Source of the DNA: Paracnuella aquatica
GTDB lineage: Bacteria > Bacteroidota > Bacteroidia > Chitinophagales > Chitinophagaceae
Length of the DNA stretch: 64,000 nt
NCBI RefSeq assembly: GCF_003332885.2
Contig: NZ_QOWJ01000015.1
Coordinates: 62,001 to 126,000 of the forward strand
Direction: 5' to 3'
Shown: piece by piece, positions 8,132 through 16,876 of the stretch
How the letters are laid out: each line of letters opens with the position of its first letter
Numbering within the stretch: the first letter of the stretch is position 1
The notes under the pieces: generated by a model
What the model was told of the DNA's origin: nothing
Seen by the model: the letters and a program-made list of their open reading frames with translations, nothing else
The model's database searches: none
Made by a program: the position numbers and the translations under genes

Positions 8132-10166
8132 AAGCGCCGCTGGTGCGTACATCGTGCAGGGGCCAGCGCAGCGAGTCGGCCAGGCGGCGCCACTGCTGCA
8201 CCCGGTAGGGCGGCACCGTGGCATCGAGCACCAGTTGCGCCGGTTGCAGGCCATTTATTTGTCTGGGCAGTTTTGCTTTACCCGAAACTACCAGCACTGC
8301 CGGGGCTGCGTTGGGAAAATGAGCAGCACTGTCGTAAAAGTGAATGGTCTTTTGGGCAAAACGAAACGCAGTCCCCTGCACTGGCTGCACGGCACTGGCA
8401 CGAAACAGGATGCGGGCCGGCCGCAGGTGAAATGCTCGCTCAAAACCATCCTGCAGCAAGGCTGTATCGCCATTGAAAAACACCTGCCGCCCGCTGATAA
8501 AATCGGCTGCGCGGTGGCGGGGCACATGGTATACGATCAACCGGTTGAGCCGTGATGCTTCCCACAGGTTGTAGCTGCGCAGTCCGGCAAAAAGCACCAG
8601 GAAGCCCAGTGCAAACCGCAATGCAATTTTATTTTTTGCCAGCCACCAATACCCAGCACTGCCGATGGCCGCGTACAGGAGCAACACCTGCAATACCGAA
8701 AAAGAAAAGCCATCCCAAAGCGCAAAAGGCAGCGCACTGAGCCGCACAATGTAATCGTTCAAAAAGCGTATGAGCCCCTCCGTGAGCCAGCCAATTGCCG
8801 ATGCCAATGGTGTGATCCAATAAAAGGCACACAACGCCATTTCGAGCAGCAGTACGCCGCTGGATAGCGGCACCGCCAACAGGTTGGTAATAAGGAACAG
8901 CACCGGGAACTGGTGGAAATGAAACAGGGAAATCGGCAGTGTCAGGATTTGCGCGGTGAGTGTAACCGCCACCAGTTGCCATACCCAATCCACTGCCTTG
9001 TTCGGGAAATACAGCAGGTGGTAAAATGGTTTGTAAAAAATAAGAATGCCGCCCACAGCGGTGTACGAAAGCTGAAAGCCCAAATCCCACAACCAGAAGG
9101 GATTGTAACAAAGCAAACCGGCCGCGGAAAAAGCCAGCGTATTGAGCTGCGATGTTTGCCTGCCAATCAGTTTCCCCAGCGTCATGCAGGTAAACATCAC
9201 TGCCGACCGCACCACTGAAGGCTGTGCGCCGGCCAGCAACGTAAAGGCCCATAGCCCGCCTGCAATAAACAAGAACCGAACAACACGTCCACGCCGGCGT
9301 AGCAGGCCAGCAATGCGCACCAGCAGCCAGTAAATAAGCCCCAGATGCAGCCCCGAAATAGCAATAACATGCACCACGCCGGTATTGGAGTAAGCCTGCA
9401 CCAGGCCTTTGTCCAGGTCGTCTTTATAGCCAATGAGCAAGGCTTCGGCAAGGCCCTGTTCGCGGGGATGGTGGATGTGTTTTTGTAAAATAGAAATAAT
9501 GGTTTCCCTGCTCCGGATCAATGCCCGTTGCAGCCCCTTGCCATCGTGGCCCGGCAGGGTTCTGTACTCTGTTTTCTTTAAAAATACCTGGTGTGTAATG
9601 CCCTGGAACAGGCAATACCTGCGGTAATCGAATGCTCCGGGATTGCCACTGTTTTGAATGGCCTGTAGTGGCTTTTGCAGCAATATGCGGTTGCCGTAAA
9701 CAAGGTTTTCTGCATTGCCTTCTTTGTCGAAATAAAGAATCATGCGGCCCGTGGCCTGAACCATGCTGCCGTCCTGAATAATGTGTGTAATGCGGGCAAT
9801 GGCTTTTACCGATCGTGGTTTTGAAACAGGCATTTCATCCAGCGCAGCAATAAGTCCATCGCCTTCTTTGTATGATTTGCCAAACCACCGCGAGTGATTT
9901 TGAATGTTTTCTTTTTGCACCAGCCAAGCGCCCATCGCCCAGATCAGCAGGAGCAAACTGCCGCCGGCCCCAAAACGCATCCGGTATTTTAATCCTTTTG
10001 ATAGAAAGGGATAACTAAACGTACACAACAAAGCACCGGCACCAACAACGGCAATAACGGTAATGGATAGCTGCAGGTACCACCCGCACAGGATGCCCAG
10101 CATCAGTAAGGGCAACAGGCGCAGAAAAGGCGCATGGGTCCACCAGTAAGTTTTGGTTGCAGGCAT
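8115..10166 (-). CDS. comEC: ComEC/Rec2-family DNA uptake channel protein
   Basis: 683 residues. ComEC forms the inner membrane channel that takes up single-stranded DNA during natural transformation. N-terminal hydrophobic helices (residues 12-80) are followed by a DUF4131-like soluble part (about 95-190) and then the competence domain, marked by VVHVIAISGLHLGLIYW near residue 260 and many membrane helices to about 550. The C-terminal 130 residues are short and lack the metal-binding HxHxDH motif, so the metallo-beta-lactamase domain of Bacillus ComEC appears absent or reduced, which is common in Bacteroidota. It is monocistronic; the purH promoter lies in its 3' end. Confidence 0.9.
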   Translation of the reverse strand: MPATKTYWWTHAPFLRLLPLLMLGILCGWYLQLSITVIAVVGAGALLCTFSYPFLSKGLKYRMRFGAGGSLLLLIWAMGAWLVQKENIQNHSRWFGKSYKEGDGLIAALDEMPVSKPRSVKAIARITHIIQDGSMVQATGRMILYFDKEGNAENLVYGNRILLQKPLQAIQNSGNPGAFDYRRYCLFQGITHQVFLKKTEYRTLPGHDGKGLQRALIRSRETIISILQKHIHHPREQGLAEALLIGYKDDLDKGLVQAYSNTGVVHVIAISGLHLGLIYWLLVRIAGLLRRRGRVVRFLFIAGGLWAFTLLAGAQPSVVRSAVMFTCMTLGKLIGRQTSQLNTLAFSAAGLLCYNPFWLWDLGFQLSYTAVGGILIFYKPFYHLLYFPNKAVDWVWQLVAVTLTAQILTLPISLFHFHQFPVLFLITNLLAVPLSSGVLLLEMALCAFYWITPLASAIGWLTEGLIRFLNDYIVRLSALPFALWDGFSFSVLQVLLLYAAIGSAGYWWLAKNKIALRFALGFLVLFAGLRSYNLWEASRLNRLIVYHVPRHRAADFISGRQVFFNGDTALLQDGFERAFHLRPARILFRASAVQPVQGTAFRFAQKTIHFYDSAAHFPNAAPAVLVVSGKAKLPRQINGLQPAQLVLDATVPPYRVQQWRRLADSLRWPLHDVRTSGAFVMQW

Positions 10167-10223
10167 CCTATTAAGATAAACAAGATGCGGGAAAATAAAA
10201 ATGGCACTGCCCGCCGGCCTGTG

Positions 10224-10721
10224 TTATTTCAGCGGGTTTTTTGGATAATCGAAGAAGAGGAATTTTTTGGGCGCAGTTACAAATTCGCGCCAGTTGCCCA
10301 CATCGGCCGAAACGGCAAACACGCTGCAGGTGGGCATGTCATCAATACGCACATTGGAAAGCATGTTGGCAAAATCGGTGATGCCGGGGTTGTGGCCAAA
10401 CAGCGCAACGCAATCATTGCCATCGGCCAGGCCAGCCACGGTTTGGTAAATGGACGATGCCGGTGCGAGGTACAGGGTTTCTACCAATTGGATGTCGTCG
10501 TCTTTGATGTTGTATGCTGCTGCAAATGCTTTAGCGGTTTTGTGTGCCCGCTTGGCCGGGCTGGAAACAACCAGGTCGATGCGCGGCACTTTTTCCTGTA
10601 CCCGCTCCGCCATTTGGGGCGCATCTTTTTTACCGCGGTCGTTCAGCGGCCGGTCAAAGTCGGCTTCGTTTTCGTTGGCCCAGGAGCTTTTTGCATGGCG
10701 TACCAGCAGCAATATCTTCAT
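10224..10721 (-). CDS. SixA-type histidine phosphatase
   Basis: 165 residues. The N-terminus MKILLLVRHAKSSW contains the catalytic RHA(K) motif of the histidine phosphatase superfamily, followed by RPLNDRGKKDA, VSSPAKRAHKTA and FGHNPGITDFA with the second catalytic His. SixA in E. coli removes phosphate from phosphohistidine, for example on the HPt domain of ArcB or on NPr. The frame is open upstream by nine codons, but the ATG at 10719-10721 puts the motif at the usual place. It is divergent from a large sensor kinase gene that starts at 10859, so a link in phosphorelay signalling is conceivable but unproven. Confidence 0.88.
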   Translation of the reverse strand: MKILLLVRHAKSSWANENEADFDRPLNDRGKKDAPQMAERVQEKVPRIDLVVSSPAKRAHKTAKAFAAAYNIKDDDIQLVETLYLAPASSIYQTVAGLADGNDCVALFGHNPGITDFANMLSNVRIDDMPTCSVFAVSADVGNWREFVTAPKKFLFFDYPKNPLK

Positions 10722-10858
10722 GGACGAAAGATAGGCGCAAAGGCGCAAAATTTTATGTTATTAATGCCCACAGAAGCAGCCGGTATATATTCAATATTCG
10801 GCTTTTTGTTACCACCAAAAACAAGGACCTTAGTAACCAAACCACCAATACCCATCTT

Positions 10859-13800
10859 ATGAACCAACTGCCCGGCCACGCTGCTTCATCACTGGATCCG
10901 CAGCCGCCTGATAACAGCGCTATTGCGGCCGTGCCGGTGCACAATCATGGCGATGGCAATGGCGGGCAGCCGGCACAATCATTTGCCCTGCTCAATGCCC
11001 TGCCGCACCTGGCCTGGGTAGCGGCGCCGGATGGCAGCATTCAATTCCACAACCAGAAAGCCCAAAACTTTGCACCTGCAGCGATAGGTAAACAACAATG
11101 GCATTGGCTGCACCTGTTGCACCCGCTGGATGCTGCAGCAACTGAAGCCGCATGGAATGGGGCTTTGTCGAAATGTCTTTCATTTAAGCAGGAACACCGG
11201 TTGCAAATGGCCGATGGTAACTATCGCTGGCACCGCACCGAAGCCCAGTTGCACACCGACGAATACAACGGTGTTAAATTTTGGCTGGGCACAGCCACAG
11301 ACATTCATGCTGAAAAAGAAGCCGCGCAGCAACTGCAGCAGCAGGAGCAACTAGTGTACACCGTGCTGGAGGCCAGCCCCAATTGCATTTCGGTGCTCGA
11401 CAGCGAAGGGCGGCTGGTTTATATCAATAAAAACGGGCAGCAACTAATGGAAATGCCCGGTTTCGATGCCGTGCGGGGCAGCTTATGGTGGGATCTGTGG
11501 CAGGCGCCCAACCGCGAAGAAATCAAAGGGGCACTGGAGCAGGCACTGGCCGGCACAACCGCCTATTTCCAGGCCTTTTGCCCCACGGTAAGAGGCACGC
11601 CCAAATGGTGGGATGTGGTGGTATCGGCAGTGCCAGGCACGGCTGAAGCGCCCAGCCGGCTGCTAGTTATTTCCCGTGATATTACCGGCGAAAAGGAAGC
11701 CTCGGAGCGGATGCACCGCCTGAGCAGGCACCTGCAACTCTCCACCCGTGCGGCACAGGCCGGCACTTGGGAAGTGGACACCGCTACGCAAAAACTGGAA
11801 TGGTCGGCACTGCACAAACAACTCTGGGGCTACCCCGAAGATTTTGAAGGCATCACGCCGGCACACTGGCAGGTGGCCATCCTGCCCGAAGACGAACCCT
11901 ACGTGGTGGCCCATTTCAACCACACCGAACGCCAGCACCTGCCGGTGGATGTGTCGTACCGCATCAGGCGGGTAAACGACGGCAGCGTACGCTGGGTGCG
12001 GTCGCTGGGCAGCTATACTTATAACGAAGCCGGCGAGGCCACCGCCATCAGTGGCATTTGCCTGGATATTACGGAGCAAAAGGCGGCTGAAGAACGGCTG
12101 CAGCAAAGCGAAGCCCGCTTCCGCCGCATTTTTTACAACAATCCCATCGCCATTTGGGAGGAAGATTTTTCGGTGGTAAAAGCCAGCATCGATGCCTTGC
12201 TGGCAAAAGGTATTACCGACATAGGCGCTTATTTTTCGGTGCGGGAGGCCGAAATGCTGCAGCTGGTAAACAGCCTGGTGGTGCGGGATGTAAACGAAGC
12301 GGCACAAGCCCTATATGGCGGCACCCGCCAGGAAACGCTGGCCTGCCTGCCCAAACTTTTTGTAAAAAATACCCTTAACGCCTTTTTGGAGGAACTTAAA
12401 ATAATGGCTACCGGCGGCGGCCGGCTGGAAACCGAAACCCTGATACAAAACAAATGGGGCGAAGTGCTGCATGTGCTGATGCGGATTGATTTTCCTACGG
12501 ACGACGACTACAGCAGCATCCAGGTGATTTTGATCGACATCACGCAGCGCAAACAGGCCGAGGAAAAGGTGCGGGAAAGCGAAAGCCGCTTCCGCATACT
12601 GGCCGATACGCTGCCGCAAATGGTGTGGATCATGAATGCGCAGGAGCAGTTTGAATATGCCTCCGATGCCTGGGCGCATTATTCGGGGTTTGGCGAAATA
12701 AGGGCCGCGTGGCGGGCCATGATCCACCCCGACGATGCACGGCAAATGATGCCGCTGTGGCGGGCCAGCATGGCAGCCGGCACGCCTTTCCGCTACGAGC
12801 TGCGCCTGAAAGGAAAGGACGATGGTTACCGCTGGCATTACTCCGTGGCCGAGCCGGTAAAAGACGAAGCCGGTAACGTGGTCCGCTGGATTGGCGCCAT
12901 GACCGACGTTCATGCACAAAAAACGTTTGCGCAGCAACTGGAGCAGGAAGTATCGGAGCGGACCGCCGAACTGCATAAGGTGACGCAGCAGCTTAAAAGC
13001 CTGAATGGCTACCTGCTGCTGCAAAACCAAACTTTTACCCATGCCGAAGAAGCCTCGAGGCAGGGCTCTTTTTTCTGGGACCCGGGCACCAACGCCGTTA
13101 CTTACTCCGAAAACCTGTACCGCCTGCTGGGCTGCGAGCCGGGCAATTTTGAACCGGGCTTTGAACAGTTTCTCCGTTTTATTCACCCCGACGACCGGGA
13201 AGGTGTGATTGAAACAGCGGTGCATACGGTGCAGGAAAAAAAGGTGCCCGACCGGCCCATCCGCATCATCCGAACCGATGGGGCCATCCGCTACCTGCAG
13301 GCCACCGGCCGCACGGTGCAAACCGATGGCGCAGAAGTGATCATTGGCACGCTGCGCGATGTGACCGAAGACGTGCTATTGCGGCAGCAACTGCAGGAAA
13401 ACAATATGGAACTGGAGCGCAGCAATGCCGACCTGCAGCAGTTTGCACATGTGGCCAGCCACGACCTGAAAGAGCCGGTGCGGAAGATCCGGTTTTTTGG
13501 CAGCTGCCTGCACACCGAATTTGGGCACCTGCTCCCCGACAAAGGCATCCAGTATTTGCAAAAAATAGAAGCCGCCGCCAGCCGCATGTACACCATGGTG
13601 GAAGGCGTGCTCCAATACTCCGCGCTGAGCAATAACGCCGCCGCACCGGAGCCGGTAGAACTGGCCACCGTGCTGCGCAGCATTGAAGCCGACCTGGAAC
13701 TGATGATCCGCGAAAAAGGTGCCCGCATTGAATATGCGGCGTTGCCGGTGGTGCAGGGCCACGCAGTGCTCATTTACCAGCTTTTCTATAACCTGCTCAA

Positions 13801-14107
13801 CAATGCCCTCAAGTTTTCGCGGCCCGGTGTGCCGCCGCTAATCCGTATCAGCGGCCGCAGGGAAAACGGCCAGGTGCTGCTGGAGGTAACCGACAACGGG
13901 ATTGGTTTTGCGCAGCAGCACGCCCAGCAGATTTTTAAAACATTTTCGCGGCTCAATACAAAGGAAGCTTACGAAGGCACGGGGCTGGGGCTGGCGTTGT
14001 GTAAAAAAATTGTGGAGCGGCATGGCGGTGCCATCACCGCGCAGGGCGTGGTAGGCAGCGGGGCCACATTTAACGTAGTGCTGCCCGATGCGGTTGAGGG
14101 TAAATAA
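10859..14107 (+). CDS. Multi-PAS sensor histidine kinase
   Basis: 1082 residues, without membrane segments, so probably a cytoplasmic sensor. About six PAS/PAC units can be seen: near residues 43-155 (ALPHLAWVAAPDG), 165-280 (LEASPNCISVLDSEG), 285-410 (AAQAGTWEVDTATQ), 418-565 (RRIFYNNPIAIWEED, with an insertion), 575-700 (LPQMVWIMNAQEQ) and 735-845 (RQGSFFWDPGTN). Then come a HisKA domain with FAHVASHDLKEPVRK (His near 868) and an ATPase domain with NLLNNALKFS, TDNGIGF and TGLGLALCKK. The C-terminus has no receiver domain, so a separate response regulator is needed; none is adjacent. I chose the ATG at 10859; the frame is open further upstream but overlaps sixA there. Confidence 0.9.
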   Translation: MNQLPGHAASSLDPQPPDNSAIAAVPVHNHGDGNGGQPAQSFALLNALPHLAWVAAPDGSIQFHNQKAQNFAPAAIGKQQWHWLHLLHPLDAAATEAAWNGALSKCLSFKQEHRLQMADGNYRWHRTEAQLHTDEYNGVKFWLGTATDIHAEKEAAQQLQQQEQLVYTVLEASPNCISVLDSEGRLVYINKNGQQLMEMPGFDAVRGSLWWDLWQAPNREEIKGALEQALAGTTAYFQAFCPTVRGTPKWWDVVVSAVPGTAEAPSRLLVISRDITGEKEASERMHRLSRHLQLSTRAAQAGTWEVDTATQKLEWSALHKQLWGYPEDFEGITPAHWQVAILPEDEPYVVAHFNHTERQHLPVDVSYRIRRVNDGSVRWVRSLGSYTYNEAGEATAISGICLDITEQKAAEERLQQSEARFRRIFYNNPIAIWEEDFSVVKASIDALLAKGITDIGAYFSVREAEMLQLVNSLVVRDVNEAAQALYGGTRQETLACLPKLFVKNTLNAFLEELKIMATGGGRLETETLIQNKWGEVLHVLMRIDFPTDDDYSSIQVILIDITQRKQAEEKVRESESRFRILADTLPQMVWIMNAQEQFEYASDAWAHYSGFGEIRAAWRAMIHPDDARQMMPLWRASMAAGTPFRYELRLKGKDDGYRWHYSVAEPVKDEAGNVVRWIGAMTDVHAQKTFAQQLEQEVSERTAELHKVTQQLKSLNGYLLLQNQTFTHAEEASRQGSFFWDPGTNAVTYSENLYRLLGCEPGNFEPGFEQFLRFIHPDDREGVIETAVHTVQEKKVPDRPIRIIRTDGAIRYLQATGRTVQTDGAEVIIGTLRDVTEDVLLRQQLQENNMELERSNADLQQFAHVASHDLKEPVRKIRFFGSCLHTEFGHLLPDKGIQYLQKIEAAASRMYTMVEGVLQYSALSNNAAAPEPVELATVLRSIEADLELMIREKGARIEYAALPVVQGHAVLIYQLFYNLLNNALKFSRPGVPPLIRISGRRENGQVLLEVTDNGIGFAQQHAQQIFKTFSRLNTKEAYEGTGLGLALCKKIVERHGGAITAQGVVGSGATFNVVLPDAVEGK

Positions 14108-14184
14108 AAATGTTGCTCTTGCTTAGACACTGTCCTTGGGTTTGTGCCGCTTTTTTGACGAAAAATTAGACGCAATTGGTAAAA

Positions 14185-14688
14185 ATGGTGATTGATTTTC
14201 AGCTGGCTACAGCGCATGATGAAGCACCGGTTTTGGCGATGATGGCCGATTTTTATGCCATTGATGGCTACCCGTTTAACCGCGAAAAGGCCGGCCACAT
14301 TTTTCAAACACTGGTAGCTAATGAGGGCCTTGGCAGGCTGTGGCTTATTGCTGAAGACACAAATGCCATCGGCTACGTGTTCCTCGCATTCAGCTTTAGC
14401 TTTGAATACGGCGGCCGCAATGCATTCATTGATGAATTGTACCTGCAACCCCCACACCGCCATAAAGGCATTGGTAAAACAATACTGGCATTTGTAGAAA
14501 AACAAGCCATCGCATTGGGCGTGCAAACCCTGCACCTGGAAGTGGAACGCCACAACGATGCCGGGCTAAAACTTTACGGCGGCCGCGGCTTTAAAGACTC
14601 TGGACGCTATTTGTTTGTAAAGCGGCTGGGGGGAGAAAAGTCGGAAGACGGAAGTCCGCAGTCGGAAGACGGAAGGAAAACAGTCTGA
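14185..14688 (+). CDS. GNAT family N-acetyltransferase
   Basis: 167 residues. The acetyl-CoA binding segment is visible as QPPHRHKGIGKTIL (Q/R-x-x-G-x-G/A), preceded by a beta strand with FIDELYLQ and followed by LHLEVERHNDAGLKLYGGRGF, the usual end of the GNAT fold. The substrate is unknown. The frame opens at TTG 14176; ATG 14185 is the more likely start. The last 19 or so residues (GGEKSEDGSPQSEDGRKTV) are encoded inside a junction repeat (14640 onward), so the repeat has replaced or extended the original C-terminus. Confidence 0.85.
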   Translation: MVIDFQLATAHDEAPVLAMMADFYAIDGYPFNREKAGHIFQTLVANEGLGRLWLIAEDTNAIGYVFLAFSFSFEYGGRNAFIDELYLQPPHRHKGIGKTILAFVEKQAIALGVQTLHLEVERHNDAGLKLYGGRGFKDSGRYLFVKRLGGEKSEDGSPQSEDGRKTV

Positions 14689-14873
14689 AAAGACAGGAAA
14701 GACGGAAAAGTCAGTAAAGGCAGATCCGTTGAAATAAAAAGTCCTACAGGTATTGGAAAATCCGATTTCAATACCTGTAGGACTTTATTAAAATGACATA
14801 ACTTCTTTCCCGTCTTTACTGTCTTTTCCTTCTCTCCTGTCTCTTCTTCCGACTGCGGACTTCCGTCTCCCGT
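14640..14873. repeat. Long nested inverted repeat at the GNAT/purF junction
   Basis: A 23-base sequence at 14647-14669 (centre tccgcagtcgg) recurs perfectly inverted at 14845-14867. Inside, looser inverted words (agacaggaaagacggaaaag against cttttccttctctcctgtct) continue the pairing towards the central terminator at 14738-14786. The whole element is an imperfect palindrome of about 230 bases. Its left arm encodes the GNAT C-terminus. Confidence 0.8.
14738..14786. terminator. Bidirectional hairpin terminator between GNAT gene and purF-like gene
   Basis: Arms 14738-14755 and 14769-14786 form a perfect 18-bp stem (aaagtcctacaggtattg) around a 13-base loop. A-rich and T-rich flanks lie on both sides, so it can serve both convergent genes. 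It is the core of the larger inverted repeat. Confidence 0.85.
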
Positions 14874-14879
14874 CCTCCC

Positions 14880-16727
14880 CTAATATCCCCGCTCGTTACG
14901 GCCTTCCATAAAGTTGATGAAGGCTTTGTTCACCACGCGGTTGCCACCGGGAGTGGGGTAGTTGCCGGTAAAATACCAGTCGCCCAGGTTGCCGGGGCAG
15001 GCCTCGTGCAGCGATTCGATGCTTTGGTAAATAACATCCACCGGGATGTTGATATCGGCAGGCGTGATCAGTTCGGCAATCTTGCGGTTTAGCTCCTCGA
15101 TGGTAAACGGCTTGTACACCTGCTTCACCAGGTTCTCGGTATGGAGCAGTCCTTTATCCAGCAGTTCCATGCATTGGTTGTACAGGTCGGTCAGCAGGCT
15201 TTCCTGGCCGCTTTCTTTCAGCAATTCCACGGCCGCATTAAAGGCAATAAAATCGCCCATTTTGCTCATGTCAATGCCGTAACAATCGGGGTAGCGAATT
15301 TGCGGTGCAGAAGAAACCACGATGATGCGGGCAGGCTTCAGGCGGCTGAGCATGCGGATGATGCTTTCGCGCAGCGTGGTGCCGCGTACAATCGAGTCGT
15401 CGATCACCACCAGCGTGTCCAGCTCTTTTTGCACCGTGCCGTACGTAATGTCGTACACGTGCTGCACCATTTCGGAGCGATTCACATCTTCGGTAATAAA
15501 GGTGCGCATCTTCACATCCTTGATGGCTATTTTTTCCATCCTGATTTTACGGTTGATCATCTCCGATAGTTTCTCCGGATCGTAAGTGCCGTTCCAGGAT
15601 AGAATGCGTTCGGTTTTGATCTGGTTGAGGTAGGCTTCGCAGCCTTTTACCAGGCCATAAAAAGCCACTTCGGCCGTGTTGGGTATAAACGAGAAAATGG
15701 TATGCTTCAGGTCGTAGTTCACGGCTTCCAGCACGGGTTTGCTCAGGTGGTAGCCCAGCGACTGGCGCTCTTTATAGATCTTTTCATCGGAGCCGCGTGA
15801 AAAATAGATCCGCTCAAAAGAGCAGGCCCGGCGCTCTTTTGGTGCTATGATTTGTTCGATGCTAACGGTGCCGTCTTCGGCTACAATCAGGGCGTGGCCC
15901 GGCATCAGTTCTTTTACTTCATTTTCACCCACATTAAATGCGGTGCGGATGGCTGCCCGCTCCGATGCGGCCACCACCACTTCGTCGTCGATATAGTAGT
16001 ACGAAGGCCGTATACCGTGTGCATCCCTAAACACAAAGCCAATGCCGTTGCCGGTCAATCCGCCCACATTAAAGCCGCCGTCAAACAAGGGCACTGCTTT
16101 TTTCAGCATCGATACAATATCGAGCTGCGCAGGTGAGGCTTCGTCGGCTTCCACCAGGTAGTGATAAATCACTTCCATCATGGCGGCCAGGTCGCTTTGT
16201 TTTTGAAAATTGCCGGGCTCCATGCCTATTTTTTCAAACAACTCCTCGGTGTTAATGAGGTTGAAGTTGCCGGCCAGCGCCAGGTTGCGGGCGGTAATGG
16301 TGTGGCGCTTGATAAAGGGGTGGCAAAAATTGACGTCGTTTTTTCCCTGTGTGCCGTAGCGCAGGTGGCCTAGCAGCAGCTCGCCCAAAAAAGGCAGGTG
16401 CCCTTTCATGAGGCCGGGGTAATTGGCAATGTCTACATTGAACTTTTGCAGCTCGTTAAAGTCCTGGCCAATCTGGCGAAACAGGTCGGCAATGGGCTGG
16501 TTGGTGTTGCTGCGCAGGCGTGCCAGGAAAGGATAACCGGGCTCCACGTTCAGTTTTACGGCAGCCACACCGGCGCCGTCCTGGCCGCGGTTGTGCTGCT
16601 TTTCCATCAGCAGGTACAGCTTGTTCAATCCCCACAGTACCGATTTGTATTGTTGCAGATAATAGGAAAAAGGTTTGCGCAGCCGCATAAAAGCCAGCCC
16701 GCATTCGTGTTTTATAGCATCGCTCAT
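14880..16727 (-). CDS. Amidophosphoribosyltransferase-like protein (long Bacteroidota PurF type)
   Basis: 615 residues. The N-terminal class II glutamine amidotransferase domain has its nucleophile candidate at Cys9 (KHECGLAFM), RGQDGAGV at 47-54 and LAGNFNLIN near 150-158, as in the Ntn-hydrolase fold. The phosphoribosyltransferase domain carries the PRPP loop LVVIDDSIVRGTT (439-451). PurF makes 5-phosphoribosylamine, the first committed step of purine synthesis. This protein is about 100 residues longer than typical PurF, as in the Bacteroidota-specific variant, which often occurs beside a standard PurF elsewhere in the genome; it could therefore be a paralogue with a different role. Cys9 would need removal of eight leading residues to act as an N-terminal nucleophile. 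Confidence 0.85.
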   Translation of the reverse strand: MSDAIKHECGLAFMRLRKPFSYYLQQYKSVLWGLNKLYLLMEKQHNRGQDGAGVAAVKLNVEPGYPFLARLRSNTNQPIADLFRQIGQDFNELQKFNVDIANYPGLMKGHLPFLGELLLGHLRYGTQGKNDVNFCHPFIKRHTITARNLALAGNFNLINTEELFEKIGMEPGNFQKQSDLAAMMEVIYHYLVEADEASPAQLDIVSMLKKAVPLFDGGFNVGGLTGNGIGFVFRDAHGIRPSYYYIDDEVVVAASERAAIRTAFNVGENEVKELMPGHALIVAEDGTVSIEQIIAPKERRACSFERIYFSRGSDEKIYKERQSLGYHLSKPVLEAVNYDLKHTIFSFIPNTAEVAFYGLVKGCEAYLNQIKTERILSWNGTYDPEKLSEMINRKIRMEKIAIKDVKMRTFITEDVNRSEMVQHVYDITYGTVQKELDTLVVIDDSIVRGTTLRESIIRMLSRLKPARIIVVSSAPQIRYPDCYGIDMSKMGDFIAFNAAVELLKESGQESLLTDLYNQCMELLDKGLLHTENLVKQVYKPFTIEELNRKIAELITPADINIPVDVIYQSIESLHEACPGNLGDWYFTGNYPTPGGNRVVNKAFINFMEGRNERGY

Positions 16728-16763
16728 GAGTGGTAAAAATGGAAGGCGCTAAGGTAAGGCAAT

Positions 16764-16876
16764 GGATTTACGATTTTGGATTTACGATTGATGATTAAGG
16801 CTTCTATAAGCAATGCCCACCCTATGCAACCACCGGCTGTTAAAATCGTCAATCCTAAATCGTAAATAGTCAATCC
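16764..16876. repeat. Intergenic imperfect inverted repeat (word type gatttacgatt)
   Basis: Left arm 16764-16797 holds ggatttacgatt and a near copy of it; the right arm 16841-16876 holds the complements (aatcctaaatcgtaaat, agtcaatcc). It occupies the junction between the purF-like gene start and the end of the downstream kinase gene, both on the minus strand. Confidence 0.6.

Noticed and set aside
6529-8193. Longer N-terminus for PurH (554 residues)
   Set aside because: The extra 49 residues have no family similarity, the ATG at 8044-8046 gives the normal length, and a good promoter (8102-8131) lies inside the extension.
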